Positions 1-27,810 of a DNA stretch of 64,000 bases are shown here, in pieces. Each line of letters starts with the position of its first letter. Positions within the stretch are counted from its first letter, which is position 1. A model generated the notes under the pieces. That model made no database searches. It saw only the letters and a program-made list of their open reading frames with translations, and was not told the origin of the DNA. This DNA comes from Litomosoides sigmodontis (Eukaryota > Nematoda > Chromadorea > Rhabditida > Onchocercidae), in contig OY718803.1 of NCBI GenBank assembly GCA_963070105.1, positions 9,777,823 through 9,841,822 on the forward strand, given 5' to 3'. Made by a program: the position numbers and the translations under genes.

Positions 1-407
1 GAGAACAGGAGTGTGGTGGTGGTAGTAGTAGTAGTAAGAAGTAAAGTTAATTTAATTTAATTTTAGTTTTTGGAGTAAAAAATTGTAATTGTAGATTGTA
101 TGAAAAAAGAAGGGATGGAAACTTCTTGGAAGCTTCTATTCCATTAAAATCAGACGTTTTATAACATTAACATTCCAAAATAATTTCCAATTCGCTACAA
201 TACCAATGAAACTCCTTAGTATTTACATAAGGCAAATTGGTAATGAGAAGTTTATAATTTAACAAAATTAAAAAATCAACACTGAATTAATAATTTAATT
301 AAGAAATAATATTGAAATTGAAGATTTGTCAAATTTGACTGAATGAAAAAATTGAGAAGTCGGGTTGAGTAAGTCAGTGATTGTGAGGATAAATTTAATG
401 AACAAAC

Positions 408-10369
<9,962 letters not shown>

Positions 10370-11528
10370 CAGTTGGAAAGTAAGCGTACGTCGTCGTAGG
10401 TAAGTAAGTAGTAGTACATGTAAAAGTAGAAGAGCACGAGAAATGAACTCTTTTTAGCAATTTACCCCTTCATTTCGGCATTTCTTCGTCCACTTTTGTA
10501 AGATGAAATGACCGTTTCTGAAAATAAATTAACAGATGCAATGGTCATTCGAAAGATAAATAAATGGATGGAATGACCATTCGAACGATAAACAAATAAA
10601 TAAATTATTTTATGAGAAAAACGTAAAAATTTGGTCACATTTATGAGTAATGTGAGTAGCCCTTAAATTCAACTGGCATAATTGTGAAATGAAAGATGTA
10701 AGATAAGAAATGATTAGCTATCAGTAATGATAAATTGGAAATAATTTGAATTTGAGTTAGTGCTTTCAAATTGCCGTTTGATGGTGCGAGCATTTGAAAT
10801 TGATGATTTTTGATTCTACGGCAAGTGGAAGGGAAGGAGGAGATTGTAGGAGAGAGAAGAGGTTCATTGTGCTTGTCCTAATTTGACATTCATTTATTAT
10901 TAATTAGCTACCTCTGCTATCCACCACCATCACTACTCCTGCTACTCATGTGGATTTTGGGTGGTTGAAAGCTTATGAAATATGCAAATTAAAATTGTTT
11001 GCAGAGGAGAAATGGACGGTTACGAGTGTGATGAAATTAAAGCATTAGAAATTTAATTAAATTTACATCAAGTGATATATCTAAGTTTTCATGCTGTGAA
11101 ATTATACAAATTTAACAGTATGAAAAGATAGATTAGGTAATGTTTTCAATTGATTGATTAACTGATTAGCTGATTGATTAAGCTCAACAATATTGTCAAA
11201 ATATTAATAAAATTTTACTCCAATTTTTACAGAAATTACATTTTTCGAATAAATTATGCCAAATTGAAAACAGAATCCGGCAATTCATTGGTATACACAG
11301 TTTGTATATTTAGATTAGTTGTCAGTGGTAAGACAGGATCGTAATGACAATTAATTAATCAATTAGAATAAATTTCCTCTTATCATCACTTTTATGTGAT
11401 AGATAATTTAGTGAAACAAATTTAGTGAAACAAACACGTAATTAATAGAATCGAATTATTCATTGATTTTACAGTTTATGTATGTATGAATACAATTCAT
11501 CCAAATCTCGCTCTATCAACTCACATAC

Positions 11529-11533
<5 letters not shown>

Positions 11534-11561
<28 letters not shown>
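11534..11561. repeat. (CT)n microsatellite
   Basis: About 14 CT copies, one of many GA/CT dinucleotide arrays scattered through the non-coding DNA of this window. Confidence 0.9.
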
Positions 11562-12059
11562 CCCCTTTTCTTCATCCTATCACTTATCAATTCGCGCCAG
11601 TGAATCGTTTGGCATATTTTGCATAATTATACATTCATCTAATTTTACAATCAAATGAGGTAAAGTTATATTACTTCATACATAATACAATGCATTTATT
11701 GAATTCAAATTTCATTTCAATTATTAGATTACGAAATTGAAATTTTGAAAGAAATGAGTCTACTGCGATATAAAAGAAATTTTTTTTTGTTGAATGATAT
11801 AATTTAAATGTTACTGATAAGCTATTTAAATTTGTCTTAATGAACAAAATGCTTTTCCATCCACTCTAATTAATTATCTAATTAAGTAAAAATAAAATGT
11901 GAATATATCACCGCTTATGTTATAGCTTCTTCTTCCATCAAGCAATTCAACGAAATGAGTAATTGCGTTTTCAAAAAAAAAAAAAGAAATAATTTAACTG
12001 AAATGGCAAATTTTTATTTCCAAAAATGATCGTATCATTGAGGGCTTTTCTTTTCCAAT

Positions 12060-12090
<31 letters not shown>

Positions 12091-13727
12091 TTCATTTCTC
12101 TTTGATTTCTCATTTTGTGGAAACCGTTAAACTCATTTAGCTTCTTTTCGCTTCCTTTTTCTTTTTCTGTTGATTTTATGGCAATGAAATGGCAAAGGAA
12201 AGGAATCATTTGAAACGATTATGAAAACGTCATGTCTTGTGATTTATTGGTTGCTATTTGATTTGGTGGTTGAGGTTTGTGTTGTTGGAAATTTTTTGAA
12301 AAAAATTGAAAATAAAAGTGAATTTTCGATGACCTTTTTTGGAAGGATTGGAAATGCAATGAATGAGTGAAATGAGAGGAGAGAAGCGGAAATTGTTAAA
12401 GATGAATTTCTCGCTGATAAACCATTTTGCTTATCATTTATTTAGTCTTTTGAATTAATTCTCATCCTTTCCTCCATCAAACACGTCATTTTTGCTCTTT
12501 GTACTTTTGCATATTTCATTTAGCAAGAAAAAGAAAGGCTTAATGATAGGTTCACAAAGATGGGAAGTGATAATTAGGAGAGGACAAGTTGAATGATTGC
12601 CATATGAAAGGCTTATCATTCGACTGATAAAAGAGTACGCTATGAGATGAGAGATGAAAGCTCAGAAGTGTAGTGTGATAGTTAAGAAATTCAACTGACT
12701 GATCAGTGATATGATAATTTGTTGAGTTAATTAACGTAGTAGTAAATGTAATTAGCGGTAAAGTGATGAACAATGTGAAATAGTTATTTTTTCTTTTGTT
12801 TGAAACATTAAAAATGAAAGTTACCAAAGTGAAAATTAAGAAATGTATGGATCTTTTAGCACAAAAAAAAAGGTATAACAAAAGAAATGTTAAAATATTT
12901 GTTAAATTAAATTTGAACAATGAAAAAGAGCAAAAAAAAAATGAACAGTGAGATAAAGAAATTTAATGTTAAACGTTATTATTATGAATTATTGCTAAAT
13001 CTTAAAGACTAAAACAATAGCAACAATTAACAATAATAATAATAATAAAATAATAATTAGTAATAAATAGTAATGTGCAAAAATGACCATTGCAACACTT
13101 CAACAGCAATATTTTATGAAAACTTTGAAATACCACACTACTCATATCAATTTTCATTTTTTTTAAAAAAAAATTAATTTCGAATTCCAATTTTTGAGTT
13201 TAATTACGATGGAAATTGCACCGCTGCGATGGTATTGACAATAACGTCATGCAATTATTCTTGCAATTATTTTTGCTCAAATTATTATTTGCGTGAGAAA
13301 TGAAAATTGAGAACAAATTATAGTTAATTAAAGAATAATTCATTTTTTCCTAATTTTACAATCATCGAAAATCAATGAACGTGAGGGGAACTATTGGTGA
13401 AACGTGAAAAAAGGGATGATTCACTTTCAATTTGTTTTTTTTCCCTTCAAAACCTTCAGCTTATATAATTTCACGAATCACATCGTTTTCCTACTCAAAT
13501 GAAGTAATTAAATTGAAAAAATTTTTAAGCTAAAAGGAATTCTTGATTTTTAAGTATTAAATTTAAATTTATGAGTGAAATGAATGAATAATTTTATGTT
13601 TGTAAAGATGATTGATATGGTAAATGTGTTGTATTAAATAAACTGCCTAACCGAACTGAACCGATTGTCCGAAATCACTGCAGGTGGTCTGCTCGACCAG
13701 CCAGTCAATGAGTCAGGCAGTGGACGG

Positions 13728-13755
13728 AAAATGAAATGAAATGAAATGAAATGAA
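13728..13755. repeat. (GAAAT)n pentamer repeat
   Basis: About five AAATG/GAAAT copies in a row, in otherwise unremarkable non-coding sequence. Confidence 0.85.
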
Positions 13756-15527
13756 TTGGGTGAGTTGGATGGACGGAATATCTACGGCTCAGAAGTTTGT
13801 GCTTCAATGAATTTTGTATAAATTTATCAACCTCATAATGAGTATCCTTTTGCACTTGTAGTGAATTAGTTTGCATTTAGAAAATTGCATATTTCATTTG
13901 CAATATTAACTATGCTTTTTGAAGTTAACTAATTATTTAATTAATTAATACATTATAATTTTAACTTTGATTTCACGTAAAAAATGCTATAGAATTTGTG
14001 CTTTAAATGTAAGTAATGATGAGGGTATTTCGTTTACTTTGGATTAATTAATGGAAAAAAATAGCAATATTAAAATGGAATTAAATTAATGGAAATTACA
14101 GCGAAATGCAAATAGTACAAAAAATTGACTGAGTAGTATGAATAAAATTTTATAGCAAGTTTTCAAATATCGTATGAAAGAAAAAATTTTTTAATGAAAA
14201 GAACTGGTGGTTGTAGCAAGGCATAATTGTTTGAATGAATGGTTGAGAGAGAGAGGGAGAGAGGGAGAGAGAGGAAGGAGGGGAGGGAGAATGATTGTAA
14301 TTGCCTAAATGTGGTGCTGTTCTGTTTAAGTAGTTGGATGATAGCAACAATAAAGATAGGATGGCGCTGTTGTACGGGTGAAGCGGACCTGGAACTATAG
14401 GACAGGAGATAAGAAACAAAAAGAGTGAGAGAGAGAGAGAGCGAGAAGCGGGAGAGAGAATGATGCAGTTATTAGCAGGGGAGAGGGAAGGAAGGAAAGA
14501 TAAGAGTGAAATTTGAAATTGATGGTTGAAGGAAAGAGGTGGAGTTATCGTTGGGAATGAAAAAATTGAAAAAGGCTTAGTGGTGAAACTTATTAATATT
14601 ACTAATGAATAGATATTAAACTGGAACGTACATAAGGAGAGAGAGGGAGAGGGAGAAAGAAGAAAATTGTAAAAAGATTACATTTATAATAAATGGAAAT
14701 TTTATTAAAATTATAATTTGATTTACTAATTATTAATTAAGTGTAATTAATGATTAACAGATGCTGTTGATGAAAATTTTGCTGATAATGAAAGTAAACG
14801 AAATTTGAAGAGTAATAATAGGATGAACTCTTCTTATACATTAACATATCAAACTATAGAATTTTCTGCTTTATTTTTCATTTTATTAATATTATCAGTA
14901 AGTAACTGAGGGAGGAAGTCTTGTTGGAAGATTTAGCTTAAAAATTTTTAAACTTAACATCTGTACATTGAAAAGGAAAATGTAGTTATTTATACGGAAC
15001 ATAACATTCGAGTGATTTGTGTCGTAGGTGGGAATCGAACTTGTTTGGGGGAATCAATTATACAGAGGTAAGGAAGTGAGAGAAGGGATCGAAAAGTAAA
15101 TAGTGCTAAGTTGGGAATATTAGAAAACAGACTGATTTGAACGGAAGAAAAATAAATAAAGAGAGAGAGAGAGAAGAAGCTAGTGATTGGCTTATCAATT
15201 ATCAAAAGCAGACGAGAGGAATGAATAATCTATGGCATTCCGGAAGGTCTATGTTACATGTTAGCCAGATGTTGTACTTGTTTCCGGAAAGCGTATAGAT
15301 GGATAAATAGATAGATAGATGATAGGAGTAGTATGACGATTGTAAGTGTTTATCGTTCAAAGTCAATTGACAATTGCTGATTCATCCATTGAAAGAAAGG
15401 AGAAAGTTTTAAATTAAAATAGGGGAAGAGGATTGCGCTTGTAAGTGAGAGGAGGAAATAATTGGTGTGGGAGAAGAGGGAGGGATTCTGCTTCTGGAAG
15501 GATTAATAATAATAGTAATAATAAAGT

Positions 15528-15583
15528 GATGGTGATGATGATGAGGAGGAGGAGGAGGAGGAGGAGGATGAGGAAGAGGAGGA
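15528..15583. repeat. (GAT)n/(GGA)n purine-rich trinucleotide repeat
   Basis: GAT copies run into eight or so GGA copies and then GAGGAA. The strand is strongly purine-biased, a property that can favour triplex structure. Confidence 0.85.
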
Positions 15584-15843
15584 AATGAGGGTTACTTTCA
15601 TTTCAAACAAAATGTGTGAGCATTTTGTTTGCATGGAGAGAGGTTCGATTCACTCACCTGCTGGTGTGAATTAGTTAGTTAATGGATTGGGAAGTTTCTT
15701 TTGTGCTTGCAAAGAAGTGAAGTGAAGTGAGGTACTTCAAGTGTGAACAGTGTGAAGTGTTGCTGTGTGCTACAAATTCACAGGTTTGCTAATTGAGGTG
15801 CAAGGTCAAAGGTTGACCGCTTTTTTTTCCACTCTTTTTTTAC

Positions 15844-15876
<33 letters not shown>

Positions 15877-16738
15877 CGAGAGAGAGAGCGAGAGAGGGAG
15901 GTAATAATATTGAATAAAATGTAAATCATTTGAGAATTTTATCACATTATTGAAAGTAATTTAATGTGAAATTTACGTTGCTTTACTCAACAAAATTAAA
16001 TGCTAATTACTGAAGGATGATTAAATGCAAAAAAAAGAATTTTTTCCTTTCTTTTTAAATGAAAAGAAAAAAGGTAGCAAAAATTGCATTAAAATGTTTA
16101 TTTGATAAAGGAGTTCAAAGGTTATCAAGTGTTACTGCTATAATAAGTCTAAATGAATGAAAGCATAGGCGGTAATTTCACATTTAATCTTTCCTCTCTC
16201 TTCCTTCTCATTTCATCTTGGGAGAATTCACATTTTAAATTTGAAGAGAAGGAGGAAAAAGTAAATTTCACATCTGCTAGCTAAAGTATTCTCAAAAAAC
16301 ATTTGAATGGAACACATATGGCAAGCAAGCGTTTTTTTGTTGATTTTTTATTTTCTCCTTCATCAATCTTTGAATGAAATAAACTTTGCAACGAACACTT
16401 TACTTTTTTTCAGTGTGAAAATAAAGAAAAAAAGAAAAAAAATTAATTTTGAAAAATTTCATACATCTAATATCAATTAATTCAAAAAAAGAGGGTTGGA
16501 AAATTAACTGTTTTATTGGTTGATTGATGAATGTGGAATGGAAAGAGAGATGAAGCTAAAATTGAAAGTTAATTATTATGCTATAGAAATTTAGATTTTG
16601 TTCAATTAAATTAACTTAATAAAATTATTCCGTAGCACATAGTAATGAATAGTTAATGCAAATATGATTGATTTACTTATTAATAATTGATTTTTTTTTT
16701 AATTTTCATTAAATTTTAATAATTATTTTTCAATGTAA

Positions 16739-20520
<3,782 letters not shown>

Positions 20521-20714
20521 CTAGGATTTGAAAATAATAATTAAATAATCATTATCATATTTTCTTCCTTTTTTCCAATATGAAAAATAGGATAGCATTG
20601 TTGATTGATGCAGTGAATCATCATCGCTAGCAGAAATATTGCTAGAAACAGATGTTAACTTATTAGGATCAGTGCTTGTTCTAGTCTGTTGAATGCTTCT
20701 AGCTATTTCCAATT
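20521..20714 (-). other. Possible isolated exon (weak)
   Basis: Minus-strand open frame ending in TAG at 20521, preceded by an acceptor-like TCTGCCCAG just above 20714. Its translation is serine- and aspartate-rich with ordinary composition (TSVSSNISASDDDSLHQST) rather than the low-complexity translations around it. No partner exons, family match or start codon were recognised. It could be the 3' exon of an undetected minus-strand gene or a chance frame. Confidence 0.2.
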
Positions 20715-22560
20715 CTGGGCAGACTAGCGAAATGTTCAATTCAATTTATATTTTGAATTTGTTACTGATTGTAAACAGAGATAAGGAAGAATGTGTGTGT
20801 GTGTGTGTGTGTGGGTGGTTGTATATACATATACATATCAGTGCTAAATCAATTTATGCATGAAGCTTCCTTATCAATATCACTAACGATTATTTGTTGT
20901 TGGTGTCTATGATAAATTTAAAATTTTATTAAAAATCATAATTTAAATAATAAGTAAATCATTTTTTTCTCCCTCTATCTCTCTCTCTCTCTCTCTCGCT
21001 TAGCCTACATAAGTTACGATTACGGTAAATGAATGGATCGATAGATGGAAATGTAGAAGTGAATAAACAATTCTGTAAAATGTTAGCATATGTTTTAAAG
21101 TATATCAATTAAGGTTAGTTGATGAAAATTATTGGTAAATAAAGCCATGGAAGAGAAATGCTTTTCATTTGATCTATTGCGTTTGATAGTTGAAATTTGA
21201 ATTAAACTGGGACTATTCAAAATTTTCTTTAGGTTCATTACTATATTTAGTTTTAAAAGATTAAAATTTTCGCAATATCTTTGAATGGCTAATTTTTTCC
21301 ATTTTTTTTGCTTAATAAGAAGGGAAGGCTTTTGTTCGAAATTTGGTTTTGTAATTGATTTAATATTAGACGTCATATAGGTGTAAGAAAATCATTGGTT
21401 TGGAATAAAACAGTAAAATTTGAATTTAAATTTTAACAATCAATTGAAGCTTCCGCTCATTCATTCATTCATCGATCAACTCAATGTGAAAAGTGAATGA
21501 TCGAATGTGTGTTATTAAATTTGAATATGTGATGAATAGGAGGATAGTGTCAGAATTTAGTTCGAAATGGCGGTATTTCCTTTTATCATTGATTTTTCAC
21601 TTAGTCTCTCTGTGATGTGGTATTTTAACCCAAAAATTTATAAATATTACTTTAGGTTATTGTAGTAATTTATTTCTAGTAATGTAGAGTATTCAAGGAA
21701 AGTTGTAAAATTACAATTTTCATGTTTGACTATTGATGATATTAACAAATTTGAATTGACTGCAAAGAATAAAATGAGGAAGTGAGAGAAAGAGAGAGAG
21801 AGAGAGAGAGGAAGGAAGGAAGAGATGGAGAGAGCGAAAAACAGCGGTTAAAACTTAATAAATGAAATTTTGTTCCTTACATTTGCAAAATTTCTTTTTG
21901 CAAATTATTTAAAATAATTTTAAATTTGAAATTGAAACTTTTAACAGGTCTAGAAATTTTTTTGCTACAGAAGTAATTAATTGTACGTACATTAATCAAT
22001 AATTATTAAGAAATTTGAAAGCTATTTCATGCATGAAAATTATATGATAGGAGAAGTAATTTATACATTACTTTTAATTTACAATAGAATATAGCGAATT
22101 GAGCAAAAAAAAAAAAAAGAAAAACCGATGAATATTGAGGGGGAAAATTAGAGGAGTAATTGAAATGATTCCTTGTTGAGGAGAGAGAGAGAGAGAGAGA
22201 ATGTTTGATGGAGGAAAATAGATGTAACAACAGCTGTTTGAAATGTTAAATGATGTAGAATGGGACTGAAAGGAGCTGAGTGGAAGGAGAAGGAGGAGGA
22301 AAACGGGAAAGCCTCCTTTTGTCTTTTTCCTCAGTTTATTGTCCATAAATCGAGTAATATATGTATTTATTTATGGATATCATATCCTCTTTGTTTACAG
22401 CAGCGAACAGTAAGAAATACTGTAATTTAGGTTGAATGAATAGTGAGTGTATGAGGGTGGAAATGTACGTTAAGGAGAGGAACAAGGCGCAACTGTATCG
22501 TCAGGATAGTGAAAAGTCGGTTTTGTTTTATCGAAATGGTGAGAGGTGGGAATTGTACTC

Positions 22561-22634
22561 AGGGCGGAATTGTTTGATCGGAATAGTGGCAAGGCGGAAT
22601 TGTTTGATCGGAATAGTGGCAGGGCGGAATTGTA
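22561..22634. repeat. 30 bp tandem minisatellite, about 2.5 copies
   Basis: Two units at 22561-22590 and 22591-22620 differ at one base, followed by a partial third unit to 22634. The period is exactly 30 and the element is GC-richer than its surroundings. Confidence 0.9.
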
Positions 22635-24076
22635 TTAAACAGTGAGAGAAATGAACATTAAAAATTGAGCAGTTGTGATGATAAGAATAACACTTGCTTG
22701 CTGCCATATCGATAACAATTTTTATCATCGCAGTTGTTGAAATCAATCGCTCTTCTTAGGAATTAATGTTTCAAGTGGAAAAAAGCGAGTTCTTTTTTCC
22801 TTCAGCAAATTAACTTGGAAAATGAAACAAAAAAAAAGTGCGGCGCAAAAATTTTTCTTTTTTAACACGTAAGTTTTGCAGAGAAAAAAAGCGAGAGAAA
22901 AACGGTGCTACAGTATCTGTTTTTGAAAATGTTATGGATTCTGCACGAATTACTTAAAAATTACTGTAATGGAAATGGTATAATGCAAATTATCACAATT
23001 CATAAATTTGAAAATTATTTAGTACTTTCATTTGATAAATTAATAAATACCCAAGTATTATTATATATAAGTATTATTATGGTGAATAAGTATTATTATA
23101 GTTAATAAAGTATGAAACGAAATAATGTCAGCTTGTAACTTTTCCATTTTAAACTGCTATATTACAGTAAATACAACAGTTTAAATTAAAATGTAAACAG
23201 AGGGAACGCATCAAATAAACATTTGAATCAATCTGTTAAAGAGAAGTAGCATTTTGTACATCGATTACGCTAATCCAATAAGGTTTAAAAGGTTAAACCA
23301 CTCATTTCATACATAATATCTCTCTCTTCCTCCATCCCTTTCTCTCTCTCTCTCTCTTTATGGATAATTAAATGATAACAGTTGTAGCGAATGAATATTC
23401 ACATTTGATATTTATTACAATTTATGGGAGAGATCTGTGTATATGTTGTAAATTTGTTCAAAATTAAATTTGGTAAAGAAATGAGAATTGAAAATTTAAT
23501 AAAGTAGCAGACTAGAATAGAAAATGTAAGAATTTATTAAAAAGTTGCAAAACGTTAATTTAAGCAAGATAGAAATAGAAGTGTTATTTGTCTTAAAACT
23601 ATTTTATGAAGTGGTAAAACAGAAGTGAAGAGATTTTGAAATAATTCTAAAATTTTCTACTCTTCTTTTAACGTGTGATAAACTTGCATACATTTATTAA
23701 AATTTAATTTTAAAAAATAGAAAAGAAGTAAATTTCAAGAAAACATGAGAAGCGAAATAATGCTTCTTCGTAGCTATCAATAAAAATGCGACCATTTAGA
23801 CGTGAAATACAACTGATCACCAGATACTATTTCAATAAAAAAACATAAATGAAGGGAGGGGAGAGAGAGAGAGAGAGGGAGAGAGGGAAGAAACTGATTG
23901 AAAAATTTATTGCTTATGGTTGAATACACAAGTAATGATATCGAGTTAATTTGTGTTAGTGAGGGAGGAGAGTAATTCTCGACTTATTAGAGATCTATGA
24001 AAGGAGTGAAATAGGTCGTCACACTCTGTGTCACCTGTGTCACCTCTTCCTTACTACTTTTACCTGCCATCAATTT

Positions 24077-24139
24077 CAACAACAACAACAACAACAACAA
24101 CAAAACAACAACAACAACAACAACGACAAACAACAATCA
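24077..24139. repeat. (CAA)n microsatellite
   Basis: About 20 CAA units with two small interruptions. It would translate as poly-Q or poly-T, but nothing indicates that the surrounding frame is a gene. Confidence 0.9.
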
Positions 24140-24734
24140 TAGCAATAATAAACACAACTGTTTGCTCATCGGTACATCAAAGGATTTGCAATCAATCAAC
24201 GGTCCCATCATTGACAGCTTGCTCCAATTGTCAGCTTCAATTTTGCCGAATTTCAATTTTTGAATTTTAATTCAGGAAACTTTCACTCGAATTAGTGATA
24301 TGAAGGAATTTATGTTTTATTAATAATTTAATGGTTTTTCGTCTGTTTCTTATCGCTGAAATTTTCACCTTTTCCCTTTCTCATTTTTTTCTTATCAAAT
24401 TTGCATAATGAATGAATTGATGTAATTAACGAAAGAAATGAATGAATTATTTTTAGCAATTCTCTCTTAACTTTTTTCTTTCTCCATTTCTTTCGACCTC
24501 TCTCTCTCTCTCTCGCCTTCCCTCTCTTTTTCACTGCTAAATTTTAATATCTCTGATTTTTCTAATATATTACTCGTGATAAGCTGGTAATTAGAAATGC
24601 TAATTTCGGTGGCTATTTATGTGATGAAGTTTATCAGTGCTAACAGCGACCTGATATTAGAGTGAGTGGTCGTGGGAGGCGAGCAGTGCAAATACGAATC
24701 AGCAAGTGCAATGAGCCGTTAGAGTAAGGGATGA

Positions 24735-24852
24735 GTTTGTGTCAAAGATTCTACGGGTCAGTTTGTAGTGGGCCAGGTCATTCCTTCCCTGAAGTTTGTG
24801 TCAAAGATTCTACGGGTCAGTTTGTAGTGGGCCAGGTCATTCCTTCCCTGAA
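24735..24852. repeat. Perfect 59 bp tandem duplication
   Basis: Bases 24735-24793 are repeated exactly at 24794-24852. The unit begins GTTTGTGTCAAAGATTCTAC. It is GC-richer than its flanks. The absence of mismatches suggests a recent event. Confidence 0.95.
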
Positions 24853-25894
24853 CCGTTCACGTAAATCGGATCAAATAACTACTGATCGAATTGCGAAAAT
24901 AATCATTAGTTCTTACAGTTTGAATTTTCATTTTTTACTGCTAATAATAGTTGAGCTTTTGTAATCAAATAATTAATAATATAAAACTAATTTAATAGTT
25001 TTGCAGTGTGAATCTAGTAAAATAACCCATAATTCGCATAAACTATCCAAAAGCCGTAACAGTTAATTAGTTAATTAATCAATTAACAATGAACAGTTTT
25101 ATTGAAAATTTTGAGAAAAATGATCGAAAAATAGATTTGATTGAATTAGAGGTTGAATAATGCAACGAATGAATTAGACTAATAAATATCAAAAAAATTA
25201 CCAAATGTAGGATTACTTTATGTGATGAATGAGTGAATAACGTTGTAAATGAAGTGTGAACGAAAAATTTTTCTGAAATACACTAAGAGCAAAGTTTAAG
25301 ATAAATTTCAATTCATAAAAAAAAAGTAATCCTACATTACTTTTTTAAATTTCAATTCACATGAATGTACCAAGCAATTTTGATTGTTCTTTTCTTCCTC
25401 CCTCACAAGTTGGATTGATTGCATCGCAGTGTGCTGTAATTTTATCATCAAAAAATGCTTTCTCGCCTAATGCTTTCTCATATCATACCTTGCAGACCCA
25501 TTCATACTCAAAAAATTAAATTACTTCTCGAAAATTAGTAATGAATAGTAATTTGTATAATATTCTTACTGTTGTTTGACTTAATTGAATCCTGGAAAGA
25601 GAAAGGATGAATTGGGATAGTTTGATTTCCTCCACCTTCTAACATAATTTTTACATCAATAATTTAATAAATTTGAAGAAGGATGAGAAATGATTGTTGA
25701 AATTTAATACAATTTTAATTTGACGATAAAAAGTAAGAGAAGAAGTGGTAAAGGGAAACGTGCGCCTTTTTTTCTTCTTCCTTTTATAGAAATTGAGGTA
25801 ATTTAGTGTAATGAAAGGAATCTTTGATTTTTTTCTCTTCGCTTTTCATCATTTTAGAAATTGTTGGAACAGTTGAGAAAAGACTTGAACGTTT

Positions 25895-25938
<44 letters not shown>

Positions 25939-27690
25939 TGGCCTGATTACTTCATCATTCGAGTAATTATTATTAGGGAAAAAGCGAACGGCTGGTTTTC
26001 AACAGTTTTTTTTTCTCAAAAAACTTTTCCTAAATGACAGCAAAAAAATTAATCAAATTTTATTTGCTGCAAAAGTTAATGAAAATTTCTTTTTTTTTTT
26101 AGAATAACGGCGAAAATTTTTTCCATGTCGTATGAATGATAACAACAGAACTTAATAGTAAGAGTAATGATAATAACAATTAATAATAAATTAATAAATA
26201 AATAATTAGTCAATATTTCAGTGATTTTCTTTTTGTTGAGAAGAAACTACACGTTTAACATAATTTAACATAATTTTTATCCAACATTTAACATAATAAC
26301 ATAATTTAACATAATCTAACGTAATTTTTTTCTTCTATAATTGTATTTGATGAAATTGTATTTGATCAATCGTATTTGATGAAATTTGGGTTTTTGAAAT
26401 CTTTTATTTCAAATGTTTGTATCATGTTTGTGAAGGAAAAAAAGAACAGATATGATCCTTGATAAGGAGCAGTGACTTTTTGGAAACAAAATAAGATGAA
26501 CGTAGTCAGTGAAGTAACAAATTTCATTCGGTGTGAATGAAAAATGTTTTATATTTAAATTTTAAAATTAAATTAAAATAGTTATAACTGTCTGGAATGG
26601 TAAAAATGTTTTAGTGTACTGTAACTGCTTACAGTTTAATTATTGTAAAGTGAGTTAGTTTGTGCTATTGAAAGATGAATAATTTAAGATTTTTGAAAAT
26701 TATGAAATACCGAGAATAGATGACATTGCTATGACTATCCATCACTTGCTGATAGATGAAAAAATACTTCTGTTAATTTTAATTTTATATTTAAAAAAAA
26801 GAGACGTACGGAGGAAATAATGGATTATAATTTACATTAAAAGTTAAAAAAAATGATCCATCAACTTTTCAATACAATAATTTGCCATAACAGTGCTTCT
26901 TTTGATGTTTATTATACGAAAAAAACAAATTGTTAATTATTTGAATGTTTCAATGGTTTTCTTCAGCTTTTCTTCCTCCTCAACTTTCGCTAATCGACAA
27001 TAACTTAAAAAATCAATATTTAAATTTTTTGTAAATGCCATAATACGTATACCCTTTTTTTCCCGTTTTTTTAATCGTTTATTTTTACTTAAAATAAAAA
27101 AAGGATGAAATTGTGAAATTTTACACAAAAAAAAACTCATCAAAAACACCGCTACCATCGAACGAATGAATATATATATCTGTTAAATGATCCAATTCGC
27201 AATATTCACTAATCATTTCTTTCTTTCGCTCCTTCCTTTCTCTCTCTCTCTCTCTCTTTCTCTTTCTTCCTTACTTTTCGTGTTTTCTGGCTTTACTACG
27301 ATATTTAAATGAATTTAAATGTTTGGAACAAGAATGAATAAATTTTGGCTTCCTTTTTTTTGCGATTCCTTTTTTTAATGACAAAAAGGAAACGGTAAGA
27401 TAAAAGAGAAAATTTCCGTCTATTTTTGTATTGAGAAAAGTGGCAAGAAAGAAAGAAAATAAAAAATGTCCGAAAATTTCTTAAAAGTCATTAAATTTAC
27501 AATTACTGTCCATAAATTATTGATTGCACCGTATGTCTTTTGCTTATTTTGCAATCAAACAAACCCAATGAGAATTTAATTAACGTATTTATTGTTATTA
27601 AATTTGAAATAAATAATGTGAGATAAGCGGAGAGATTAATTATAAGCTAGTAAGCTTTTATTTATCAATTTAATTGCAAATTACAGGTTG

Positions 27691-27810
27691 TCTTACTTTG
27701 CCTTACTTTACCTTGCTTCAACCTGCTTTACCTTACTCCACCTTGCCTCATCCTACCTTAGCTTAACCGCATCCTATCTTCTCCTCTTTTACCTTCCTCG
27801 CCTTGCCTTG
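27691..27810. repeat. Degenerate 10 bp tandem repeat, about 12 copies
   Basis: Successive decamers follow a consensus near CCTTACTTTA with conserved CCTT starts, in register over 120 bases. The strand is strongly pyrimidine-biased. Confidence 0.85.

Larger units (their letters stand above)
10370..16738. other. Long non-coding region upstream of the LRR gene
   Basis: AT-rich DNA with no ORF that looks like a real exon. It holds simple repeats: CT at 11534-11561 and about 12060-12092, GAAAT pentamers at about 13728-13755, GA runs near 14245-14280, 14425-14460 and 15160-15178, a GGA/GAT run at about 15528-15583, and TA/GT near 15846-15878. The first few hundred bases probably contain the LRR gene promoter, but no promoter motif is identifiable. 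Confidence 0.6.

Noticed and set aside
12552..12920. 122-residue minus-strand ORF rich in Phe, Leu and Ser
   Set aside because: Composition is that of random AT-rich DNA; no signal for splice sites, family or neighbours.
13634..13876. 80-residue minus-strand ORF starting MQTNSLQVQKDTHYEV
   Set aside because: The first 40 codons look passable, but the rest crosses the GAAAT pentamer array, and no splice partners or family were found.
15010..15060. TTCGATTC-like tRNA B-box on the minus strand (and another near 15641 on the plus strand)
   Set aside because: The flanking bases do not form a T-arm stem, and no A-box or acceptor stem could be paired.
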